The notes beneath the pieces were generated by a model that was given only the letters and a program-made list of their open reading frames with translations, had not been told where the DNA came from and searched no databases. Made by a program: the position numbers and the translations under genes. Positions 17,387 through 26,876 of a stretch of 64,000 nt of DNA are shown in pieces (the stretch's first letter is position 1; every line of letters begins with the position of its first letter). The stretch comes from Paraburkholderia sartisoli (lineage in GTDB: Bacteria; Pseudomonadota; Gammaproteobacteria; Burkholderiales; Burkholderiaceae), in the NCBI RefSeq assembly GCF_900107685.1, contig NZ_FNRQ01000002.1, forward strand, positions 62,001-126,000, in the 5' to 3' direction.

Positions 17387-18361
17387 TCAGGGCAGCAGCA
17401 CCGTCGAACCTGTCGTGCGACGGCCTTCCAGATCCGCGTGCGCCTTGCCCACATCCTGCAACGCGTAACGCTGGTTCACACTCGTCTTCACCTTGCCCGT
17501 CACGATGACGTCGAAGAGTTCGGCGGCCATCGCATCGTAGTCGGCGCGTTTGCCCATATACGTGAAGAGCGTCGGCCGCGTGAAGAAGAGCGAGCCGCGT
17601 CCGGCGAACTCGGACGAATCGATCGGCGGCAGCGGGCCCGACGCGTTGCCGAAGCTCACGAACATGCCGAGCGGCGCGAGACAGTCGAGCGACGCGGTAA
17701 ACGTGTCCTTGCCGATCGAGTCGTAGACCACCGGCACGCCCGCGCCATTCGTGATTTCGCGCACGCGCTTCGTGAAGTTCTCGCGCGTGTAGACGATCGG
17801 GTGATCGCAGCCGTGCGCCTTCGCGATTTCGGCTTTCTCATCCGAGCCGACCGTGCCGATCACCGTCGCGCCGAGCGCCTTCGCCCACTGGCACGCGATC
17901 AGGCCGACGCCGCCCGCCGCCGCCTGGATCAGGATCGTGTCGCCGGCTTTCACGCGATACGTGCGCCGCAGCAGGTATTGCGCGGTGAGGCCCTGCAGCA
18001 TCACCGAGGCGGCATCTTCGTAGCCGATCGCGTCGGGCAGCTTCACGACCTGCGCGGCCGGCAGCACGCGCTCCTGCGCGTACGCGCCCGGCGGGCGCGC
18101 CACGTAGGCGACGCGCTCGCCCACCTTCACGCCCGTCACGCCCGCGCCGACTTCCGTCACTTCGCCGGCGGCTTCCATGCCGAGGCCGCCTGGCAGCGGC
18201 AGCGGATACAGGCCCGTGCGGAAATACACGTCGATGTAGTTGAGGCCGACCGCATGCTGACGGATGCGGATCTCGCCCTCGCCCGGCTGGCCCACGTCCA
18301 CGTCGACCCATTTCATTACTTCCGGGCCGCCCGTCCTGTCGAATCGGATCGCTTTCGTCAT
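17387..18361 (-). CDS. qor: NADPH:quinone oxidoreductase (zinc-independent MDR family)
   Basis: 324 residues. The N-terminal GroES-like domain has YIDVYFRTGLYPLPLPGGLGMEAAG, and the Rossmann domain has AAAGGVGLIACQWAKALGA near residue 145. No catalytic zinc cysteines are present. This pattern is that of Qor, which reduces quinones with NADPH. It is single, closed by a strong terminator downstream and preceded by methylglyoxal synthase about 60 bases away on the same strand. Confidence 0.93.
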   Translation of the reverse strand: MTKAIRFDRTGGPEVMKWVDVDVGQPGEGEIRIRQHAVGLNYIDVYFRTGLYPLPLPGGLGMEAAGEVTEVGAGVTGVKVGERVAYVARPPGAYAQERVLPAAQVVKLPDAIGYEDAASVMLQGLTAQYLLRRTYRVKAGDTILIQAAAGGVGLIACQWAKALGATVIGTVGSDEKAEIAKAHGCDHPIVYTRENFTKRVREITNGAGVPVVYDSIGKDTFTASLDCLAPLGMFVSFGNASGPLPPIDSSEFAGRGSLFFTRPTLFTYMGKRADYDAMAAELFDVIVTGKVKTSVNQRYALQDVGKAHADLEGRRTTGSTVLLP

Positions 18362-18422
18362 GGTGTCTCCTGATGTTGCGACTGGCTGAAAGATCGGTTT
18401 GATCAGTTTGCCGGAGCCTGCG

Positions 18423-18812
18423 TCAAGCCTTCTGCGCGAGACGCAGCGTCAGCACGTCGAGAATCATCCGCGCGGTCGAGATGTTCGTCGCGCACGGAAT
18501 GTTGTGTACGTCGCACGCGCGTACCAGCGCGTTGATGTCCGGTTCGTGCGGCTGCGGCGTCATCGGGTCGCGCAGGAAGATCACCATGTCGACCTTGCCT
18601 TCCGCGAGCTGCGCGCCGATCTGCAGGTCGCCGCCGTGCGGACCGGACAGCATCCGCTCGACCGTCAGCCCGTGCGCCGCGGCGATCCGCGAACCAGTCG
18701 TGCCCGTCGCGAGAAGTTCGCAGCGCGCGAGCGTGGCGGCATATTCGCCGGAGAGCTGGACGATGTCGTCCTTCTTGTGATCGTGCGCGATGAGCGCGAC
18801 GCGGGTGGTCAT
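18423..18812 (-). CDS. mgsA: Methylglyoxal synthase
   Basis: 129 residues. It converts dihydroxyacetone phosphate to methylglyoxal and phosphate, bypassing lower glycolysis when phosphate is short. The family landmarks are all there: ALIAHDHKK at the N-terminus, ATGTTGS phosphate loop, [12 protein letters not shown] with the catalytic Asp, [12 protein letters not shown] with the catalytic His, and NIPCATN. It is shorter than the E. coli enzyme (152) only at the termini. A strong AGGAAGGAG precedes the start. Confidence 0.95.
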   Translation of the reverse strand: MTTRVALIAHDHKKDDIVQLSGEYAATLARCELLATGTTGSRIAAAHGLTVERMLSGPHGGDLQIGAQLAEGKVDMVIFLRDPMTPQPHEPDINALVRACDVHNIPCATNISTARMILDVLTLRLAQKA

Positions 18813-18896
18813 GAAGCCCTACTCCTTCCTGAGTGCATTGTTATGGTTGGGTAATACGGTCACGCGACGATCACGCGTGACCTGCTGCGCTAGATA

Positions 18897-19676
18897 TCAG
18901 AACGTGCCCGGATACGAGCCGCCGTCGATCAGCCAGTTCTGGCCGGTAATGTAACCCGCGTGCGTGCTGCACAGGAACGCGCAGGCGCGGCCGAACTCGT
19001 CGGGCGTGCCGAAACGGCCCGCCGGAATCGACGCCATGCGGCGTCTGCGCGATTCATCGATGGAGATATTCTGCGCTTTCGCCTGCGCCGTGATCGTGGC
19101 GACGATGCGGTCGGTGTCGAACATGCCCGGCAGCAGGTTGTTGATCGTCACGCCCTGCGGCGCGACCTTGCGCGCGAGACCCGCGACGAAACCCGTCAGC
19201 CCCGAGCGCGCGCCGTTCGAAAGACCGAGCACGTCGATCGGCGCCTTGACCGCCGAACTCGTGATGTTGACGATGCGGCCGAACCCGCGGCTGATCATGC
19301 CGTCGATCGTCGCGCGCATCAGTTCGATCGGCGTCAGCATGTTGGATTCGAGCGCGCGGATCCAGTCGTCGTGCGTGAACTGGCGAAAGTCGCCCGGCGG
19401 CGGGCCACCCGCGTTGTTGACGAGGATGTCCGGCTGCGGACACGCGGCAAGCGCGGCCGCGCGCCCTTCGGGCGTGGTGATGTCGCAGGCGACGGCTTTC
19501 ACGTCGACGCCGGTCGCGGCGCGGATCGCGGCGGCGGTCACCTCGAGCGTCTCCACCGTGCGCGCGACGATGACGACGTTCACGCCTTCGGCGGCGAGCG
19601 CTTCGGCGCAGCCCCGGCCAAGACCCTTGCTCGCCGCGCACACCAGCGCGGTCCGTCCTGCGATGCCCAGATCCAT
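18897..19676 (-). CDS. Divergent SDR-family protein lacking the catalytic Tyr/Lys
   Basis: 259 residues with an SDR fold, resembling beta-ketoacyl-ACP reductase. The usual TGxxxGIG is replaced by CAASKGLG, and NNAG is kept near residue 89. At the active site the YxxSK motif reads LGLSN, so both catalytic Tyr and Lys are gone although NITSSA retains Ser. I recognise this as the BKR-like SDR subgroup (CDD cd05344), known to deviate from the motif and the tetrad, so it is a family trait rather than decay. The function is unknown; binding or an altered chemistry is possible. It is divergent from upp. Confidence 0.85.
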   Translation of the reverse strand: MDLGIAGRTALVCAASKGLGRGCAEALAAEGVNVVIVARTVETLEVTAAAIRAATGVDVKAVACDITTPEGRAAALAACPQPDILVNNAGGPPPGDFRQFTHDDWIRALESNMLTPIELMRATIDGMISRGFGRIVNITSSAVKAPIDVLGLSNGARSGLTGFVAGLARKVAPQGVTINNLLPGMFDTDRIVATITAQAKAQNISIDESRRRRMASIPAGRFGTPDEFGRACAFLCSTHAGYITGQNWLIDGGSYPGTF

Positions 19677-19989
19677 TTTTCGTGTCCTTTCTTTCTGTCA
19701 GTGTCGAGGGGTCGGCATCGAAAGCCCGATGACGGCCCGGCCGGCCTGTGTTGCGCCCACGCGGCGACCCCGAAGCAACCGTCAAGCAACCATCGGGCAA
19801 CCATGGCAACGCGCCGATGCCCCGATTCTAGAAGAATCGACGGCGCGCTGCCGGCGGCCGCCTCGCAATCTCCGGTATCTTCCTGCGGCACTTTCGGTAA
19901 ACTTGCAGCCGTGGTGCGCGCTGCTGGCCGGTTTCCGGCGCAAGGCGACGTGCCAGCCGATCCCTCTTGCCGCAGCCCGCGCATACGCC
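19677..19989. other. 313-base spacer between the SDR and upp
   Basis: No gene seen. It must hold two divergent promoters. It contains several copies of GCAACC (19770-19810) and an inverted repeat CGATTCT-AGA-AGAATCG at 19823-19839, which could be an operator. A TAAACT near 19897 might be the upp -10, without a good -35. Confidence 0.5.
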
Positions 19990-20640
19990 ATGACACAGGA
20001 CAGCCGTTTTCCCAATCTTTTCATCCTCGATCACCCGCTGATCCAGCACAAGCTGTCGCACATGCGCGACCGGGACACGTCGACGCGCACGTTCCGCGAA
20101 CTGCTGCGCGAAATCACGCTGCTGATGGGCTACGAAATCACCCGCAACCTGCCGATGACCACCCGCCCGGTCTCGACGCCGCTCGTCGACATCGACGCAC
20201 CGGTGATCGCCGGCAAGAAGCTCGCGATCGTGCCGGTGCTGCGCGCGGGCATCGGCATGTCGGACGGCCTGCTGGAGCTGATTCCGTCGGCGCGCGTCGG
20301 CCACATCGGCGTGTATCGCGCCGACGATCACCGGCCGGTCGAATATCTGGTGCGCCTGCCGGACCTGGAAGACCGGATCTTCATCCTGTGCGATCCGATG
20401 GTCGCGACCGGCTATTCGGCGGTGCATGCCGTCGACGTGCTCAAGCGCCGCAACGTGCCGGGCGAGAACATCATGTTCCTCGCGCTGGTCGCCGCGCCCG
20501 AAGGCGTCCAGGTGTTTCAGGACGCGCATCCGGACGTGAAGCTGTACGTCGCCTCGCTCGATTCGCACCTGAACGAGCACGCGTACATCGTGCCGGGTCT
20601 GGGCGACGCGGGCGACCGCCTGTTCGGCACCAAGAATTGA
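19990..20640 (+). CDS. upp: Uracil phosphoribosyltransferase
   Basis: 216 residues. It salvages uracil to UMP using [19 protein letters not shown] around 80, the PRPP loop [16 protein letters not shown] near 130 (GYS instead of the common GGS), and the uracil-binding C-terminus [17 protein letters not shown] are diagnostic. The frame extends far upstream as a shadow; ATG 19990 begins where the family does ([17 protein letters not shown]). It ends convergently with hicB; the inverted repeat TGACGC...GCGTCA at 20638-20665 contains both stop codons and could act as a shared terminator hairpin. Confidence 0.95.
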   Translation: MTQDSRFPNLFILDHPLIQHKLSHMRDRDTSTRTFRELLREITLLMGYEITRNLPMTTRPVSTPLVDIDAPVIAGKKLAIVPVLRAGIGMSDGLLELIPSARVGHIGVYRADDHRPVEYLVRLPDLEDRIFILCDPMVATGYSAVHAVDVLKRRNVPGENIMFLALVAAPEGVQVFQDAHPDVKLYVASLDSHLNEHAYIVPGLGDAGDRLFGTKN

Positions 20641-20662
20641 CGCTGTGGCGCCGGCGCTGGCG

Positions 20663-21085
20663 TCAGGCGGGCACCACGGAAAGCTCGAGGCGCTTGCCCA
20701 GCGCCGCGAATGCCGATGCGATCGTGTCGATCTTCGTCACGTGACCGATATCGATGACACGCTGGATGTCCTGCGGCCGGGTATGAAGGCGTCTCGCCAG
20801 CTCGGCCGGTGAAACCTTTTGCGTGAGCATTTCGTTCAGCAACAGGACCTTCGCAGCCAGACTCGCCGGCAGTTCGATCAACGCTTCGCCGCGCCGGGGT
20901 TTTGATGGCGAAGGCACCGGACGCTTGTCCTCGAAATAGAAATCCATCGCCGTGGCCAGCGCGTCGACTGCCATTTCCCGCGCTTCGTCGAGCGTCGCGC
21001 CCGAAGTCAGCGCTTCCGGGATGTCGCGGAATGAAACGGTGAAGCCGGCCTCGTCCCTTTCGATGCGGGCGGGATAACGAAACAT
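20663..21085 (-). CDS. hicB: HicB-type antitoxin
   Basis: 140 residues. The N-terminal half (FRYPARIERDEAGFTVSFRDIPEALTSGATLDEA) is the degenerate RNase-H fold of HicB that covers the toxin. The C-terminal half (SPAELARRLHTRPQDIQRVIDIGHVTKIDTIASAFAALGKRLEL) is an Xre-like helix-turn-helix that should bind the operator upstream of hicA. GGAGAG precedes the start. The 70 bases after hicA include a small GCCCC-TTGC-GGGGC hairpin (21136-21149) that may tune the toxin:antitoxin ratio. Confidence 0.92.
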   Translation of the reverse strand: MFRYPARIERDEAGFTVSFRDIPEALTSGATLDEAREMAVDALATAMDFYFEDKRPVPSPSKPRRGEALIELPASLAAKVLLLNEMLTQKVSPAELARRLHTRPQDIQRVIDIGHVTKIDTIASAFAALGKRLELSVVPA

Positions 21086-21155
21086 GTCACTCTCCGTATG
21101 TCGTGTTCCCGGGCGGTCAGCCGGGTGATCAGCAAGCCCCTTGCGGGGCCTGCCC

Positions 21156-21332
21156 TTATTTACAGTTCAACTGCTTCAAAATGGCCTTTCGAAGCGGCTC
21201 GGAAATCTCATGAGCAGGATGCCGTGGCATCGTGGTCTGCCGACCGTTCAGGTATACCTTCAAATGCCTTGAGCCTTGTTCGAAAGTCGCGCCCTGGTCA
21301 GCGAGCCAGCGTTTAAACTCGCTTTGTTTCAC
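21156..21332 (-). CDS. hicA: HicA-type mRNA interferase toxin
   Basis: 58 residues, the standard length. The dsRBD-like fold is recognisable from KQSEFKRWLADQGA, the catalytic His in GSRHLKVYLNG and the C-terminal MPRHPAHEISEPLRKAILKQL. HicA cleaves mRNA and tmRNA when free. I start it at GTG 21332, where an AGGGGGGAGG run abuts the codon and where relatives begin (M/V-KQSEF). The open frame to 21374 would run into the operator. The toxin gene comes first, as usual for hicAB. Confidence 0.92.
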   Translation of the reverse strand: MKQSEFKRWLADQGATFEQGSRHLKVYLNGRQTTMPRHPAHEISEPLRKAILKQLNCK

Positions 21333-21362
21333 CCTCCCCCCTGTGTCCGGGAACACGCAGCC

Positions 21363-21392
21363 AAATATAAACAAATTTGTTTATATTTACAA
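21363..21392 (-). promoter_or_regulatory. hicAB promoter and palindromic operator
   Basis: Positions 21363-21388 are a perfect 26-bp palindrome (half-site AAATATAAACAAA). On the minus strand TTGTAA (21387-21392), a 17-base spacer and TATATT (21364-21369) form a very good sigma-70 promoter whose spacer and -10 lie wholly within the palindrome. A bound HicB dimer or tetramer would block RNA polymerase directly. The AT-richness contrasts sharply with the surroundings. Confidence 0.8.
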
Positions 21393-21618
21393 TACCCCGT
21401 TCCGCCCGGGGCAAACCCGCCGCATTTCCCTGCCCTGACCCCCTGCCGCCCCACGCCGGCATGATAAAATTCGAATCCGCTCATCACGCGGCGCAAACCG
21501 GCCTCCACGCTGCGAGGCGCGCCCGACGCGCCTGTCCGCGCGCGTGATCAGGCAACGAAAATGCATCGACAATCGGAACAATGCGTGCGCCTCACGGGCG
21601 CATGCGACGGAGAAAGTA

Positions 21619-22347
21619 ATGGCGGGTCATTCGAAATGGGCCAACATCAAGCATAAGAAAGCGGCGACCGATGCCAAACGCGGCAAGATCTGGACGCGGC
21701 TGATCAAGGAAATTCAGGTCGCGGCCCGCATGGGCGGCGGCGACGCCGACACGAACCCGCGTCTGCGGCTCGCCGTCGACAAGGCGTACGACGCCAACAT
21801 GCCGAAGGACAACATCAACCGCGCGATCCAGCGCGGCGTGGGCGGCGTCGACGGCGCGACCTACGAGGAAATCCGCTACGAAGGCTACGGCATCGGCGGC
21901 GCGGCGATCATCGTCGACACGATGACCGACAACCGCACGCGTACGGTCGCGGAAGTGCGTCACGCGTTCTCGAAGTTCGGCGGCAACATGGGCACGGACG
22001 GCTCGGTGTCGTTCATGTTCGATCACGTCGGCCAGTTCCTGTTCGCGCCCGGCACGCCGGAAGACACGCTGATGGAAGCCGCGCTCGAAGCCGGCGCGGA
22101 CGACGTCGTCACGAACGAGGACGGCAGCATCGAAGTCGTCTGCCCGGCGAACGATTTCCCGAAGGTGAAGGCCGCGCTCGAAGCCGCCGGCTTCAAGGCA
22201 GAGGTGGCGGAAGTCACGATGAAACCGCAGACGGAAGTCGAGTTCACCGGCGACGACGCGGCAAAAATGCAGAAACTGCTCGACGCCCTGGAAAACCTGG
22301 ACGACGTGCAGGAAGTCTATACAAACGCAGCCATCGCCGACGAATAA
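21619..22347 (+). CDS. yebC: YebC/PmpR-family regulator / translation factor
   Basis: 242 residues, typical length. [49 protein letters not shown] and YEGYG are near-invariant. Family members bind DNA as regulators (PmpR), and recent work shows a YebC role in easing ribosome stalling at proline motifs. GGAGAAAG precedes ATG 21619. The gene is closed by the strong terminator at 22463-22499. It reads alone, away from hicAB. Confidence 0.94.
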   Translation: MAGHSKWANIKHKKAATDAKRGKIWTRLIKEIQVAARMGGGDADTNPRLRLAVDKAYDANMPKDNINRAIQRGVGGVDGATYEEIRYEGYGIGGAAIIVDTMTDNRTRTVAEVRHAFSKFGGNMGTDGSVSFMFDHVGQFLFAPGTPEDTLMEAALEAGADDVVTNEDGSIEVVCPANDFPKVKAALEAAGFKAEVAEVTMKPQTEVEFTGDDAAKMQKLLDALENLDDVQEVYTNAAIADE

Positions 22348-22462
22348 ACCGGTGCGCATCGCACAGGTCGTGCGGCGACGGCCGGTAGCACGGTTATCGC
22401 GTGGGGTCGATTCGGGTCGATGCGCGAAGTTGTCGCGCTGGATGCGGTTGTTGCAGCAAACC

Positions 22463-22499
22463 ACGGCTGACGCATGCGCGTCGGCCGTCATTGTTTTTT
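22463..22499 (+). terminator. Strong intrinsic terminator directly before purD
   Basis: An 11-bp stem (ACGGCTGACGC with GCGTCGGCCGT, one G-T pair), loop ATGC, then CATTG and six T residues. It ends 17 bases before the purD ATG. It would end yebC transcription, but leaves no room for a purD promoter after it, so purD must be read through it or it acts as an attenuator in the purD leader. Confidence 0.88.
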
Positions 22500-22516
22500 A
22501 GTATTCGGGGAATCAC

Positions 22517-23791
22517 ATGAAGTTACTTGTCGTCGGGTCCGGCGGTCGCGAACACGCGCTCGCATGGAAGCTCGCGCAATCGCCGCGCGTTCAGCTTGTC
22601 TACGTGGCGCCAGGCAACGGCGGCACCGCGCAGGACGAGCGTCTGCGCAACGTCGATATCACGGATCTCGACGAGCTGGCCGGGTTCGTCGAGAAAGAAC
22701 AGATCGCCTTCACGCTGGTCGGGCCGGAAACGCCGCTCGCCGCCGGTATCGTCAATCTGTTCCGTTCGCGTGGCCTGAAGATTTTCGGGCCGTCGAAGGA
22801 AGCCGCGCAGCTCGAAAGCTCGAAGGACTTCGCCAAAGCCTTCATGAAGCGTCACGCGATTCCGACCGCCGAATACGAAACCTTCACCGATGTCGCCGCC
22901 GCGCACGCGTATCTGGATTCGAAGGGCGCGCCGATCGTCATCAAGGCCGACGGCCTCGCCGCCGGCAAGGGCGTCGTGGTCGCGACCACGCTCGAGGAAG
23001 CGCACGCCGCCGTCGACATGATGCTGTCCGGCAACACGCTCGGCGACGCCGGCGCGCGCGTCGTGATCGAGGAATTCCTGGAAGGCGAGGAAGCGAGCTT
23101 CATCGTGATGGTCGACGGCAAGCACGTGCTGGCGCTCGCGTCGAGCCAGGATCACAAGCGCCTGCTGGACGCCGATCAGGGCCCGAACACGGGTGGCATG
23201 GGCGCCTATTCGCCCGCGCCGATCGTCACGCCGCAACTGCACGCGCGCGTGATCCGCGAGATCATCCAGCCCACCGTGCGCGGCATGGAAAAAGAAGGCA
23301 TCCGGTTCACCGGCTTCCTCTACGCCGGCCTGATGATCGACGCACAGGGCAATCCGAAGACGCTCGAATTCAACTGCCGCATGGGCGACCCGGAAACACA
23401 GCCGATCATGGCGCGTCTGAAGGGCGATTTCTCGAAGGTCGTCGAGCAGGCGATCGCGGGCACGCTCGACACGGTCGAACTGGAATGGGACCGGCGCACG
23501 GCGCTTGGCGTCGTGCTGGCCGCGCACAACTATCCGGACACGCCGCGCAAGGGCGACCGCATCAGCGACATTCCCGCTGAATCCGCCGATTCCGTGACGT
23601 TCCACGCCGGCACGACGCTGAAAGACGGCAAGCTGACGACATCGGGCGGACGCGTGCTGTGCGTGGTCGGGCTCGCGGATTCGGTACGCAGCGCGCAGTC
23701 GGTGGCCTACGAAACGATCAACCAGATCTCGTTCGACGGCATGCAGTATCGTCGCGACATCGGTTATCGCGCAGTCAACCGCAAGCACTGA
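22517..23791 (+). CDS. purD: Phosphoribosylamine-glycine ligase (GAR synthetase)
   Basis: 424 residues. It makes glycinamide ribonucleotide from phosphoribosylamine, glycine and ATP, step two of purine synthesis. KLLVVGSGGREHALAWKLAQS begins the N-domain. The ATP-grasp core carries KADGLAAGKGVVVA near 152, EEASFIVMVDG, DQGPNTGGMGAYSP and NCRMGDPETQ with the metal ligands. The start has GGGGAA seven bases upstream. An intrinsic terminator lies immediately before it. The purine enzyme purT is elsewhere in the window (51.3 kb). Confidence 0.96.
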   Translation: MKLLVVGSGGREHALAWKLAQSPRVQLVYVAPGNGGTAQDERLRNVDITDLDELAGFVEKEQIAFTLVGPETPLAAGIVNLFRSRGLKIFGPSKEAAQLESSKDFAKAFMKRHAIPTAEYETFTDVAAAHAYLDSKGAPIVIKADGLAAGKGVVVATTLEEAHAAVDMMLSGNTLGDAGARVVIEEFLEGEEASFIVMVDGKHVLALASSQDHKRLLDADQGPNTGGMGAYSPAPIVTPQLHARVIREIIQPTVRGMEKEGIRFTGFLYAGLMIDAQGNPKTLEFNCRMGDPETQPIMARLKGDFSKVVEQAIAGTLDTVELEWDRRTALGVVLAAHNYPDTPRKGDRISDIPAESADSVTFHAGTTLKDGKLTTSGGRVLCVVGLADSVRSAQSVAYETINQISFDGMQYRRDIGYRAVNRKH

Positions 23792-24136
23792 AACCGCACC
23801 GCGACATGGCGCGCTTCGCGGGTAACGCTACACTTCGGGATGTCCCGCAGCGTGGCGGCGTGACCGGAAGCGCGCCGGGCGAACCGTCGCAAGGCCACCT
23901 GGGCTGCAACCCGAATGAGCGGCTCGGGCCGGCGTCAGGTCTGGTTTCATAGCGGGTGTCCCGCCCGGGGCGAGGCCCGCCCGACTCGCCACACACATTG
24001 ACGGGCTCTTTGCCGGGCCCGGTTTCAGGCGCTTTTTCAGGCTGTTTTGCGGATAACGTTGCGGGCGCCCCGGCCCGTCCCGTCGCCGCCCACTCATGAA
24101 CCCGCGGCCTGACGATCCGGCCGCCGACCAGCATCC
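23792..24136. other. 345-base spacer between purD and hemF
   Basis: No gene seen. GC-rich with several CCCGGG-type inverted repeats. TTGACG at 23998-24003 and a GATAAC near 24052 are possible hemF promoter elements, but they are not at a proper spacing to each other. Confidence 0.45.
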
Positions 24137-25060
24137 ATGACCGATTCAACCTGTGACGTACAGGCCGTCCGCGTGTGGCTCGAAAGCCTGCAGACGCGCA
24201 TCGCCGACACCCTCGGCGCCTTCGACGGCAAGCCCTTCGCGACCGACGCATGGCAGCGTGCGCCCGGCGAAAAGCTGCGCGGCGGCGGCGTCACGCGCAT
24301 TCTCGAAGGCGGCAACTTCTTCGAGCGCGCGGGCATCGGCTTTTCGGACGTCGCCGGCGACGCGCTGCCGGGCTCGGCCAGCGCGGCGCGCCCGCAGCTT
24401 GCCGGACGCGGTTTCGAGGCGATGGGCGTGTCGCTCGTGCTGCATCCGCACAATCCGTATTGCCCGACAGTCCACATGAACGTGCGCATGCTGATCGCGA
24501 CGAAGGCGGGCGAGGCGCCCGTGTTCTGGTTCGGCGGCGGCATGGATCTGACGCCCTACTACGGTTACGAGGAAGACGCCCGGCACTTTCACACGGTCTG
24601 CCGCGATTCGCTCCAGCCTTACGGCGCGGACCTGTATCCGCGCTTCAAGCAATGGTGCGACGACTATTTCTTCCTCAAGCATCGCAACGAGCCGCGCGGC
24701 ATCGGCGGAATTTTCTTCGACGATTTCGCCGAACCGGGCTTCGAGCGCTCGTTCGAGATGGTGAAAAGCGTCGGCGATGCGTTCCTGAGCGCGTATCTGC
24801 CGATCATCGAAAAACGCCGTTCCCAGCCGTATGGCCAGGCCGAGCGCGAATTCCAGGCGTATCGACGTGGCCGTTACGTCGAATTCAACCTGGTCTTCGA
24901 CCGTGGCACACTGTTTGGGCTGCAAAGCGGCGGACGCACCGAATCCATCCTGATGTCGATGCCGCCCGTGGTGAACTGGCGCTATAACTGGCAACCCGAA
25001 CCCGGCACGCCGGAAGCGCGCCTGTATTCCGATTTTCTCGTGCCGCGCGAGTGGGTTTGA
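24137..25060 (+). CDS. hemF: Coproporphyrinogen III oxidase, oxygen-dependent
   Basis: 307 residues. It decarboxylates coproporphyrinogen III to protoporphyrinogen IX using O2. Conserved segments: [42 protein letters not shown] with the metal/substrate histidines, [33 protein letters not shown] and [32 protein letters not shown]. It starts the run hemF-nadD-rsfS-rlmH-maf-rng on one strand, a common order in this group. Confidence 0.96.
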   Translation: MTDSTCDVQAVRVWLESLQTRIADTLGAFDGKPFATDAWQRAPGEKLRGGGVTRILEGGNFFERAGIGFSDVAGDALPGSASAARPQLAGRGFEAMGVSLVLHPHNPYCPTVHMNVRMLIATKAGEAPVFWFGGGMDLTPYYGYEEDARHFHTVCRDSLQPYGADLYPRFKQWCDDYFFLKHRNEPRGIGGIFFDDFAEPGFERSFEMVKSVGDAFLSAYLPIIEKRRSQPYGQAEREFQAYRRGRYVEFNLVFDRGTLFGLQSGGRTESILMSMPPVVNWRYNWQPEPGTPEARLYSDFLVPREWV

Positions 25061-25115
25061 GGCGGGCCCGCGCCCGCCATCCAGCCTGCACGCATCGTCA
25101 CGAAAGGACCCGCAC

Positions 25116-25823
25116 CTGAATCCGAACGCTCATCCTGTCGCGCTGCCCCGCCGGATCGGCCTGCTCGGCGGCACCTTCGATCCGGTCCACGACGGCCACC
25201 TCGCGCTCGCACGGCGTTTCGCCGACGTGCTGGGCCTGACGGAGCTCGTGCTGCTGCCCGCCGGCCAGCCGTGGCAGAAAGCGGGCGTGTCGGCGGCGAA
25301 ACACCGGCTTGCGATGACGCGCGCGGCCGCTCGCTCGCTCGTGCTGCCCGGCGTGCGGGTGAGGGTCGCGACCGACGAGATCGAGCACGCGGGCCCGACC
25401 TACACCGTCGACACGCTGCAGCGCTGGCGTGAGCGGGAAGGCGCGAACGCGTCGCTGTCGCTGCTGGTGGGCGCCGACCAGCTCGTCCATCTCGACACGT
25501 GGCACGACTGGAAACGGCTCTTCGACTACGCGCACATCTGCGCGGCGACGCGGCCCGGTTTTGAATTGACGACGATCCCGCCAGTGGTGGCCGACGAGAT
25601 CGCCGCGCGCAAGGCCAGCGCGGAAGTTTTGCAGGGTACCCCCTGCGGCCATCTGCTGATCGATACGACGCTTGCGTTCGACGTTTCGGCCACCGACATC
25701 CGCTCGCACCTGCGCGAGCGGCTCCAGCACCACGCGGGCGGCAACACCCAGGACATCGCCGTGAGCCATGTCCCTGAAGCCGTGTGGGACTATATTCTTC
25801 AACATCATCTGTACCATCGGTAA
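25116..25823 (+). CDS. nadD: Nicotinate-nucleotide adenylyltransferase, apparent CTG start
   Basis: About 235 residues. It transfers AMP from ATP to nicotinate mononucleotide in NAD synthesis. [20 protein letters not shown] holds the nucleotidyltransferase HxGH site; [18 protein letters not shown] and [10 protein letters not shown] follow. There is no ATG, GTG or TTG in frame before residue 38 (GTG 25227), and starting there would delete the active site. The best start is CTG 25116: AAAGGA lies seven bases upstream, and the next residues match the poorly conserved leader of Burkholderia NadD. A missing or changed base in the sequence is the alternative. The stop is two bases before rsfS. Confidence 0.87.
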   Translation: MNPNAHPVALPRRIGLLGGTFDPVHDGHLALARRFADVLGLTELVLLPAGQPWQKAGVSAAKHRLAMTRAAARSLVLPGVRVRVATDEIEHAGPTYTVDTLQRWREREGANASLSLLVGADQLVHLDTWHDWKRLFDYAHICAATRPGFELTTIPPVVADEIAARKASAEVLQGTPCGHLLIDTTLAFDVSATDIRSHLRERLQHHAGGNTQDIAVSHVPEAVWDYILQHHLYHR

Positions 25824-25825
25824 AC

Positions 25826-26278
25826 ATGGATATTCGCAAACTGCAACGCGTGATCGTCGACGCCCTCGAAGACGTGAAAGCGCAAGACATCAAGGTGTTC
25901 AACACCACCCATCTGACCTCGCTGTTCGACCGCGTGATCGTCGCGAGCGGCACGTCGAACCGGCAGACCAAATCGCTCGCCTCCAGCGTGCGTGAGAAGG
26001 TCAAGGAAAACGGCGGCGACGTGATCAGCACTGAAGGCGAGGACATCGGCGAATGGGTGCTGGTCGATTGCGGCGACGCGGTCGTACACATCCTGCAACC
26101 GGCGCTGCGCCAGTACTACAACCTCGAGGAAATCTGGGGTGACAAGCCGGTGCGCATCAAGCTGTCGACGCCGAACCCGTTCGGCGGCGCGCGTGCAAGC
26201 GAGCCGCTCGACGACGAGGAAGAAGACGAAGCGCCGGCAGCGAAGCCCGCACGCAAGGCGCCGGCACGTCGTCGCTGA
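25826..26278 (+). CDS. rsfS: Ribosomal silencing factor RsfS
   Basis: 150 residues. RsfS binds protein L14 on the 50S subunit and blocks subunit joining in starvation. The core (residues 1-110) shows [51 protein letters not shown] and YYNLEEIWG. The last 40 residues are an acidic run (LDDEEEDE) followed by an Ala/Lys/Arg-rich basic end, a common Burkholderia addition. ATG 25826 follows the nadD stop directly; an in-frame GTG-type start 14 codons earlier would overlap nadD. Confidence 0.93.
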   Translation: MDIRKLQRVIVDALEDVKAQDIKVFNTTHLTSLFDRVIVASGTSNRQTKSLASSVREKVKENGGDVISTEGEDIGEWVLVDCGDAVVHILQPALRQYYNLEEIWGDKPVRIKLSTPNPFGGARASEPLDDEEEDEAPAAKPARKAPARRR

Positions 26279-26297
26279 GCGCCGGCAGGAGCCTGCG

Positions 26298-26768
26298 GTG
26301 AAGCTGCATATCCTCGCTGTCGGCCACAAGATGCCCGACTGGATCGCGACCGGCTTTGACGAGTACACGAAGCGCATGCCGCCCGAGCTGCGCATCGAGT
26401 TACGCGAGATCAAGCCCGAGCAGCGCTCGTCTGGCCGTCCGGCCGGGAGCGTGATGGCCGCCGAGCGCGTGAGAATCGAAGCCGCGTTGCCGAAGCACGC
26501 GCGCATCGTCGCGCTCGACGAACGCGGCCGCGACTGGACCACGATGCAGCTGGCGGGCGCCCTGCCCGGCTGGCAGCAGGATGGGCGCGACGTCGCGTTT
26601 CTGATCGGCGGCGCAGACGGGCTCGATCCGGATCTGAAGGCGCGCGCCGACATCATGCTGCGCGTTTCGAGCCTCACGCTGCCGCATGCGATGGTTCGCG
26701 TGCTGCTCGCCGAACAGCTTTACCGCGCGTGGACCATCACGCAGAATCACCCCTATCACCGCGCGTGA
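26298..26768 (+). CDS. rlmH: 23S rRNA pseudouridine-1915 N3-methyltransferase RlmH
   Basis: 156 residues, exactly the family length. [14 protein letters not shown] starts the SPOUT fold. FLIGGADGL and the C-terminal knot [29 protein letters not shown] bind S-adenosylmethionine. The start is GTG 26298 with AGGAG eight bases before it, 20 bases after rsfS. RlmH methylates the last modified base of helix 69 in the assembled ribosome, fitting its pairing with rsfS. Confidence 0.95.
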   Translation: MKLHILAVGHKMPDWIATGFDEYTKRMPPELRIELREIKPEQRSSGRPAGSVMAAERVRIEAALPKHARIVALDERGRDWTTMQLAGALPGWQQDGRDVAFLIGGADGLDPDLKARADIMLRVSSLTLPHAMVRVLLAEQLYRAWTITQNHPYHRA

Positions 26769-26876
26769 GCGCGAGGCGACCGGCAGCCGACGATCCCCAT
26801 CCCACAGTGTGACGATCTCGCTTCGCTCCGGTCGCCTGCGCGCCCCACAAGCGATTGGCCTTCACGAGATCCGTTC

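Noticed and set aside
18960..20640. Extended N-terminus for upp starting far upstream at 18964.
   Set aside because: That part is antisense to the SDR gene; the family start at 19990 fits exactly.
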